This document shows, piece by piece, positions 58,933 to 64,000 of a stretch of DNA of 64,000 nucleotides; positions within the stretch are counted from its first letter, which is position 1; each line of letters begins with the position of its first letter. A program made the position numbers and the translations under genes. The notes under the pieces were generated by a model. That model was not told the origin of the DNA. It ran no database searches and saw only the letters and a program-made list of their open reading frames with translations. This stretch comes from Saturnia japonica (taxonomy: Eukaryota > Arthropoda > Insecta > Lepidoptera > Saturniidae): the NCBI GenBank assembly GCA_033032175.1, contig CM065313.1:18205327-18269326 (forward strand). The letters are read 5' to 3'.

Positions 58933-59898
58933 TAGCTGGCTCATTAGCCTAGTGATCATAAACGCGAGTGCTATTCTCGAGGTCCTAGGTTCGATTCCCA
59001 GGCCGAGCATACCTATTTGGGTTTTTCTATGAAATTCTCAGTAGCAGCTCGGAGTTTGGCTTTGTGCCCGATTAATGATAATAGGCTCGCTCGCTATTAC
59101 ATAGGACCTAAAACATAGTACCAGGCGAAATATGGAAATATGATTAGGCCAGAGGTGTACATAATGAATATAAGCGTAAATAATTAATATTATTTATTTC
59201 GGGTATACCTACAGGCGAGATGGTCCCTATGTTATGTAACTTCATAGTTATGAAAAGTGCGTTTAGCACGAGACGCAGTGCATCATAAGTGCGGAGACCT
59301 GGCCAACCGATCGCGTCCGTTTTTCTGAGAGGGATTTCTTTGGCCGCGCGTAATTTTGAGATCGGGATATCTTCTACAGCAGGGCTTCCTAAACTATGGG
59401 TCGCGACCCCAATAGGGGTCGCGTAGCAAAATTCTGCGGTCGCGAGAGATTTTAATGTCAAATATTTATATATACAATTTTACAACATCACTAGAGTTTT
59501 ATAATTTTTTGTGCAATTTTTAATTTTAGATTTTTGTATGTTTGAAAACGAATTCTAAAATTATATATTTTCATATGTATATGTATATTGTTACCTAATA
59601 AATAAATCATCAAAAAATATTTATTTATTTTTCTTTTATATTTGTATGGGGTCGTCAAGAAACTCGCAATCATAAATGGGGTCGTGAATGACAAAAGTTT
59701 AAGAAGCCCTGTTCTACAGTATTTATTGAAATGGAAAACTGTAAAGGACAATTTTAGTCTATATTAAGTGCTCTAGTTAACTTATCTGCATAAAGATTAA
59801 TACAGAATTGGAGAAAATATCTTCGAAAAACGTAATATTTTTAATTATTATGTTGATTATAATAATGGTTACTGTGAGTCAACATTAGGAGATAGACA
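58933..59898 (+). repeat. SINE family A plus ~500-bp body (composite repeat), + copy
   Basis: SINE head (58933-59240) with B-box taggttcgattcccaggccg and 'agcagctcggagtttggctt', then a body: tgagagggatttctttgg, cgcgcgtaattttgag, gaaatggaaaactgtaaagg, acagaattggagaaaatat, ggttactgtgagtcaac. The same body in the same order follows the same head at 9841-10360 (- strand). This copy is split by the MITE at 59380-59711. Confidence 0.85.
59380..59711. mobile_element. hAT-type MITE, 332 bp
   Basis: Terminal inverted repeats cagggcttcctaaac / gtttaagaagccctg, internal 'gggtcgcgacccc' palindrome, and a perfect 8-bp flanking duplication ttctacag (59372-59379, 59712-59719). Eight-base duplications are the hAT hallmark. 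It interrupts the composite SINE+body repeat; the uninterrupted site can be read at 9990 on the - strand. Confidence 0.9.
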
Positions 59899-59904
59899 TA
59901 AGCC

Positions 59905-60190
59905 ATCGCAGACTTCTTTGTAGGTTTTTTTTAAGAGCTACAAATCTTTAATATATTATTTTTTTATATATCTCATAAGGTTTATCCAGCGTAGGCCATG
60001 AAAGCGCCCGAAAATCATTTTTTGACGACTTGATTACAAATTATTGAATTTTCTCTAAATTGAATATAGTGTTTATAAAAATCTCTAAATTCTAGTGAGA
60101 ACCGCATTAAAATCCGTTGCGTACCGTACCTAGTTTAAAAGATCTAAGAGTACAGAGGGACAGCCGGCGGGAAGCGACTTTAATATGTAT
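59905..60190 (+). repeat. Degraded LINE-type repeat tail
   Basis: 'gacttctttgtaggttttt', 'gcgtaggccatgaaagcgcc' and 'attaaaatccgttgcgtacc' align loosely with the 13025-13480 family. Confidence 0.5.
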
Positions 60191-60517
60191 AGATGATGAT
60201 TGATGAGAACTACTACATTCAAGATGATTACGTAGTTTTCAAGTGATGTGCTTTCTAACCCGGAAAATTCATGATTTTGTTAAATACCTAGGTACTTACT
60301 ATCTGGGCAGCACACTTTACTGGATGGTTTATACTTAAAAATCATCCCGTGTCATATTACACAACAGAATCGGCCTCTAATATAAAAGTTAAAATTGTAT
60401 TAGAATCCATAAACATGATGCACACACATTCAAACAATCGTACTTGACATCTATATGATATAGGCGATATTGTACTAAACAGGTACATCTCCGATTCGTC
60501 TCGTATACCATGTAGGA

Positions 60518-60805
60518 GTTTTTGGCGGGATCTCAAAGTGTCGTGTGATGGCTTGTGTTTTAAATTCATAAACATGTTATTTGGCCATATAATATGTAAT
60601 TTTGGCGGTATTTTATGTGATAAGTATAGTTTGGGTTATAGGATAGATACCTTTGCCTTTTCCTTTCACAAACAGAATTGGTTTTTTGGCGGGATCTTGA
60701 AGTGACATGTTGTGGTTGTTATTTTTAATTCATTTACTTAGGTTTTTGACCCTATATTATGTAATATTGGTGGCGTTTTACGTGATATAGTTTGGTTTTG
60801 TGCAT
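60518..60805 (+). repeat. Diverged tandem duplication (~163-bp period)
   Basis: 'tttttggcgggatctcaaag' ... 'atgtaattttggcggtattt' recurs as 'tttttggcgggatcttgaag' ... 'atgtaatattggtggcgttt'; both copies end in 'atagtttggttt'/'atagtttgggtt'. Confidence 0.75.
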
Positions 60806-61664
60806 AAGTGAGGTGGATTATAAATATAAGCTGAAAGCATTCATTCCGACATCCCACAAAAATTCCCTAGAAAGTTCTAACAAGGGAGCCACCATCTTGT
60901 TAGGCTACTGAGTCGTCATAACACTTGACAATATAATTCACTCGACAATGGCAGTAATGGTCATCATTAAAGAGGACCGGTTGCCAAGTTAGGAAGAGGA
61001 AGAAGAAGAAGAAGAACTACCGAAAAAAAGAAAAGATGGCTGCTGTCACTGTCAATGAGGATGTATTTATGTCACTGTCCAGTGCTGCCAACGTAGCAAT
61101 TTCGTCACTATATTCAGCGACTTTTGATGATTATTGGCAATCTTTTCAGTCGGTTAGCAAATTGTTTTTTTTTTGTTGTGATTTCTAGCGATATTTGAAT
61201 CATACCTCTTAAATTAATGAATTTTATTTTCATTACCTGCTAGATATTGAAAAATACATAAAACATACATAAAAGTAAACTATATTATCTTTGCGATAGT
61301 AATACTGGCAACTTTATTTTGGTAGTACGAATGACGAATCTAGTGTATATATACCTGTATTCTCTATGATTTTACGTAATTTAGGGTATTTTTTGTTGCT
61401 GAATTGTGATTCCCGAGAATAAAACAAACTATCAGTTATTACGACTGCAGACCAAAAAGTACTGTTTTCAATTCAAGCGAGATTGGTTTTCTGTTTTTGT
61501 CTATAACCATTACAAATTAACACATCTAAAGCGTTTTCTGCGACACATCTATAATATTTTTATTTCATTGTTTAAAGATTGTTAATGATTAAGAAGTTTT
61601 AAAACGTATAATATAACACTTGTTAATTTTGTTTCAGGCCATAATTTGTTGATTTTATGAATTA

Positions 61665-61935
61665 CTAGCGGTGTGCCCACGGCTCCGCACGCGTTTTTTA
61701 CGCAATAATTATTTTCATCCAGTAATTTTATTTTTACTGTAATCATTAAGAAGTTATATAGTCTATCAATTGAGAATTGACATATACTTGCCATATACAT
61801 CATTTCACCCAAATCGGTTAAGAACAATTTTTTTCAATTTCTACATGAATGTAGATTTTTAAGGCCTATCAATTATGGAATGACATATGCTTCCTGTTTA
61901 CGAAATAAGATAAGAATCAGTTGAGAATTGGTGAA
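61665..61935 (+). repeat. LINE-type repeat tail (second family)
   Basis: 'ctagcggtgtgcccacggct ccgcacgcgtt' then 'gaccta..aattgagaattgacatata' modules, matching the 34690 copy. Confidence 0.6.
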
Positions 61936-62229
61936 AATGTAAATTATTGATTTTTTTTTTAATTCCTAAAATTAATATTGAATGATATTTTATTAGTACC
62001 TAACAATTATGGGAGTTCTTACAAAATCTCAACCCCTATGTTACACCCTTAGAGGTTGACCCTTCTAAAATCCGTTTTCAGTGAGCCTCTACATCGCCAA
62101 AGGAGTAACTGTGCTAAATTTCAAATAAACCCACCTATGGTTTCAAAGAGAGATCTCGTGATGAGTGAGTGGGTACTTATATAAATATAGTTGTTTCTGT
62201 GAAATGGCTAGTGATTTGTGATGACTTTT

Positions 62230-62445
62230 TCAAAGACGAATTTAGTTAAATCTCGTGTCTTTTTAGGAGCCGGTCTAGCGAATATTATTATTGACAGTTG
62301 GCAACACTGCTACTTTTAAATGTGTCATCTCAAAAAGAAAAAGTGTCGGACTTATTTGTTGCAACTCATTCGATAACATTTCTATTATTGACCTTGTTTT
62401 AAGATTTAAGACCACAAAATAACACAAAACTTATAATAAGATAAT
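62230..62445 (+). promoter_or_regulatory. Probable Yod1 promoter and 5' UTR
   Basis: Sequence directly upstream of the Yod1 ATG. No TATA box is obvious. It includes a 'ttggcaacactgctac' block (about 62297-62313) whose inverted relative 'cagtgctgccaacgtag' lies at 61081-61097. The transcription start cannot be placed from sequence alone. Confidence 0.35.
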
Positions 62446-62836
62446 ATGTCGTCGGTTGTGTTTAAAGTAAAGAGCAAAAACGGTCAACAGGTCCTAAAAG
62501 ATCTGACCTCTGAGAGTACAGTCGGTGAATTAAAGTTGTTTTTGTCCAGCATATCGGATGTTAGCATTGAAAGATTGTGCGTGTTGTGTGGATATCCACC
62601 TAAATCTATCGACATTAGTAACGATGATAAAACACTAAGTGACATTGGTTTAAAAACTGGTGAAACATTGATCGTTGAGGAGAAGGCACAACCAGCGACT
62701 GGAACCACTAAAGCTGTCGAGAGTAAACCAGTTGAAAATGGGATTGCGTCACACGAAACCATAGGACCTTGCAGGCCAGGGATATTAATGAAAAAAGTTG
62801 TCCCCTCTGACAATTCATGTTTATTTACTAGTATTG
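62446..62836 (+). CDS. Yod1: YOD1/OTU1 ubiquitin thioesterase, first coding exon (gene continues off window)
   Basis: Cysteine deubiquitinase of the OTU family; family members act with p97/VCP in ER-associated degradation. The ATG at 62446 follows an in-frame-stop-rich AT leader. Residues 4-78 form a ubiquitin-like UBX domain (VVFKVKSKNGQQVL, DVSIERLCVLCGYPPK, LSDIGLKTGETLIVEE), residues 80-104 are a linker, then GPCRPGILMKKVVPSDNSC begins the OTU catalytic domain. D122 and C125 (D-N-S-C) are the expected catalytic Asp and Cys and are intact. The exon ends at donor attg/gtaaag in phase 1; the remaining OTU domain and the C-terminal C2H2 finger typical of the family lie beyond 64000. The reading frame stays open to 62922 but that part is AT-rich intron. 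Family assignment is confident; the exact splice site is predicted. Confidence 0.93.
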
Positions 62837-64000
62837 GTAAAGAATTTTGGTATTATAGAAATTTTGTAACAATATATTTTATTTTAAAGGTTTGGTTGAC
62901 TACATTTATGAGTGGTTTTGTCTAGATCATCAAATCTGTCATGTCAAATCTATATTGCTTTAAAAATGTTTACATTATGTTCACACATTATTTTGCTTTA
63001 TATTTTATAAGATTACACTAGAAATGAAGGTTGAACTTTAGAATCGCTATCACTGAATTTGATGCTGTGAAGGGTTGGCAATATTTTTTGGGATTTTTTT
63101 GTTCAGTTTTGAGGTTTTGTCTGTCTAGAAATTTATTTATTTTTTATTTATTTATTTGGTACATATTGCTTCACAGCAAATTTAACACAAAATATACATT
63201 TGTTATGTTTTACAATCATGTGGTGCCAATTACGAAACAATTATTATTAAATTTTGTTTGTTATGCAGCGGTTAAATATTTATATACATAAAAAATATCA
63301 TTAAGAAGTATTATGTGTTTCTATATCTCAATTTGAGTGGGAGTGTGAGTTGCATGTAGTGTGCGTGTGCGTGAGAGTGTATAGGGGTGGTGGGATCATA
63401 TGCTCCTGAGTGAAAGCATTGTGAATTGTATATGTATGTATGTTATAAGCAATAGAAAGTAAACTGAGTCCTTTCTGTAAATATGTAAATTATGTAATTA
63501 TTAATATGCAAATGTAAATTGTATATGAATTTTCAGCAAATAATTATTTGTTTCTGGAACTCGTTCAGTTCGTACATAATAATTACGGTTCAAACCTAAT
63601 CTAACCAATTTAACTCACCAACCAACATATCTCACTGAGAACAAAAGAACGGCACAAAATGTTAAAGTATCATATTTGATGCAAACAACACGATAATCCT
63701 TCAAAAACTAACAAAATAATGTATAGAAAATAATTACAAACTTGAAAAATTTTGCTCATTTTTCCAAATTGAACTTTATGACAACTATTCTGTTGTCAGA
63801 TATACATTAAATGTGATTTAAATTTTTTAATTTCTTAAAAGCTATTTATTTCTGCAGTGTGAAATTTTATATTTAGCATTACTATAAAGTGATCAATCTG
63901 TAAAAAAAAAATTAAAATCCAAAATCGACAATAGCGATTCTAAAGCTTAGCTGAAATTAAGCCGATCTTGTTTCTCTTGTTGGATATTTATCATAACTAG
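62837..64000 (+). other. Yod1 first intron (partial)
   Basis: AT-rich intronic sequence to the window end. Contains a gt/ga-rich patch (63340-63400) and nothing else I can identify. No second OTU exon was found before 64000. Confidence 0.7.

Larger units (their letters stand above)
53644..62445. other. Intergenic region between tolloid and Yod1 (8.8 kb)
   Basis: Begins with tolloid 3' UTR of unknown length (an ATTAAA lies at 53755-53760, just before a SINE). Contains SINE copies, a hAT-type MITE, LINE tails, the repeat shared with 85-270, and a diverged tandem duplication. No further gene recognised. Confidence 0.7.

Noticed and set aside
61036..61190. 49-codon ORF starting MAAVTVNEDVF as a second gene start upstream of Yod1
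   Set aside because: Short, ends in a T-run, no donor site or homology; 'cagtgctgccaac' is a frequent non-coding motif also present inverted upstream of Yod1.

Overview
The window looks like nuclear DNA from a lepidopteran insect. It is AT-rich and intron-rich, is loaded with tRNA-derived SINEs, Helitron-like elements, MITEs, LINE tails and a mariner, and carries two conserved animal genes. The order-level call rests on recognising repeat styles common in butterflies and moths plus the protein sequences; no species can be named from the sequence alone.

The main gene, on the + strand from 13823 to 53643, is a tolloid/BMP-1 family secreted astacin metalloprotease. I assembled 18 coding exons with GT..AG borders and fully concordant phases, giving 1,322 complete codons plus stop. 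The order is prodomain, astacin domain (with [19 protein letters not shown]), CUB1, CUB2, EGF1, CUB3, EGF2, CUB4, CUB5 and an acidic C-terminal tail. The start codon and signal peptide are missing: the first exon here opens in phase 1, so at least one upstream coding exon is outside the window or unrecognised in 1-13822. The unusually long prodomain (about 380 residues) is more like Drosophila tolkin (tolloid-related) than tolloid.

The second gene, on the + strand from 62446, is the first coding exon of a YOD1/OTU1 deubiquitinase. It holds a UBX-like domain and the catalytic Asp-Asn-Ser-Cys start of the OTU domain, and the rest lies beyond 64000.

Layout. 1-13.8 kb has no recognised gene and holds SINEs, a PIF/Harbinger-like MITE, a foldback repeat, Helitron-like copies and LINE tails. 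13.8-20.3 kb carries the prodomain and the first two astacin exons. 20.3-27.0 kb is a large intron. 27.0-27.9 kb holds the last astacin exon and the first half of CUB1. 27.9-39.2 kb is the largest intron, with a 1.1-kb retroposon carrying an array of twelve covarying hairpins (31657-32757) and a perfect 16-bp x 6 minisatellite. 39.2-53.6 kb has the remaining CUB/EGF exons, interrupted by a nearly complete mariner (40091-41394), SINEs and an RTE-type reverse transcriptase remnant. 53.6-62.4 kb is intergenic and repeat-rich, including a SINE-plus-body composite split by a hAT-type MITE with a perfect 8-bp target duplication.

The most notable unexplained signals are the hairpin array inside the retroposon, the composite SINE+body repeat, an exact 79-bp direct repeat, and an orphan 117-aa ORF in a tolloid intron. 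The two genes are not functionally linked in any way I can see: one is an extracellular processing protease for BMP signalling and matrix, the other a cytosolic deubiquitinase.
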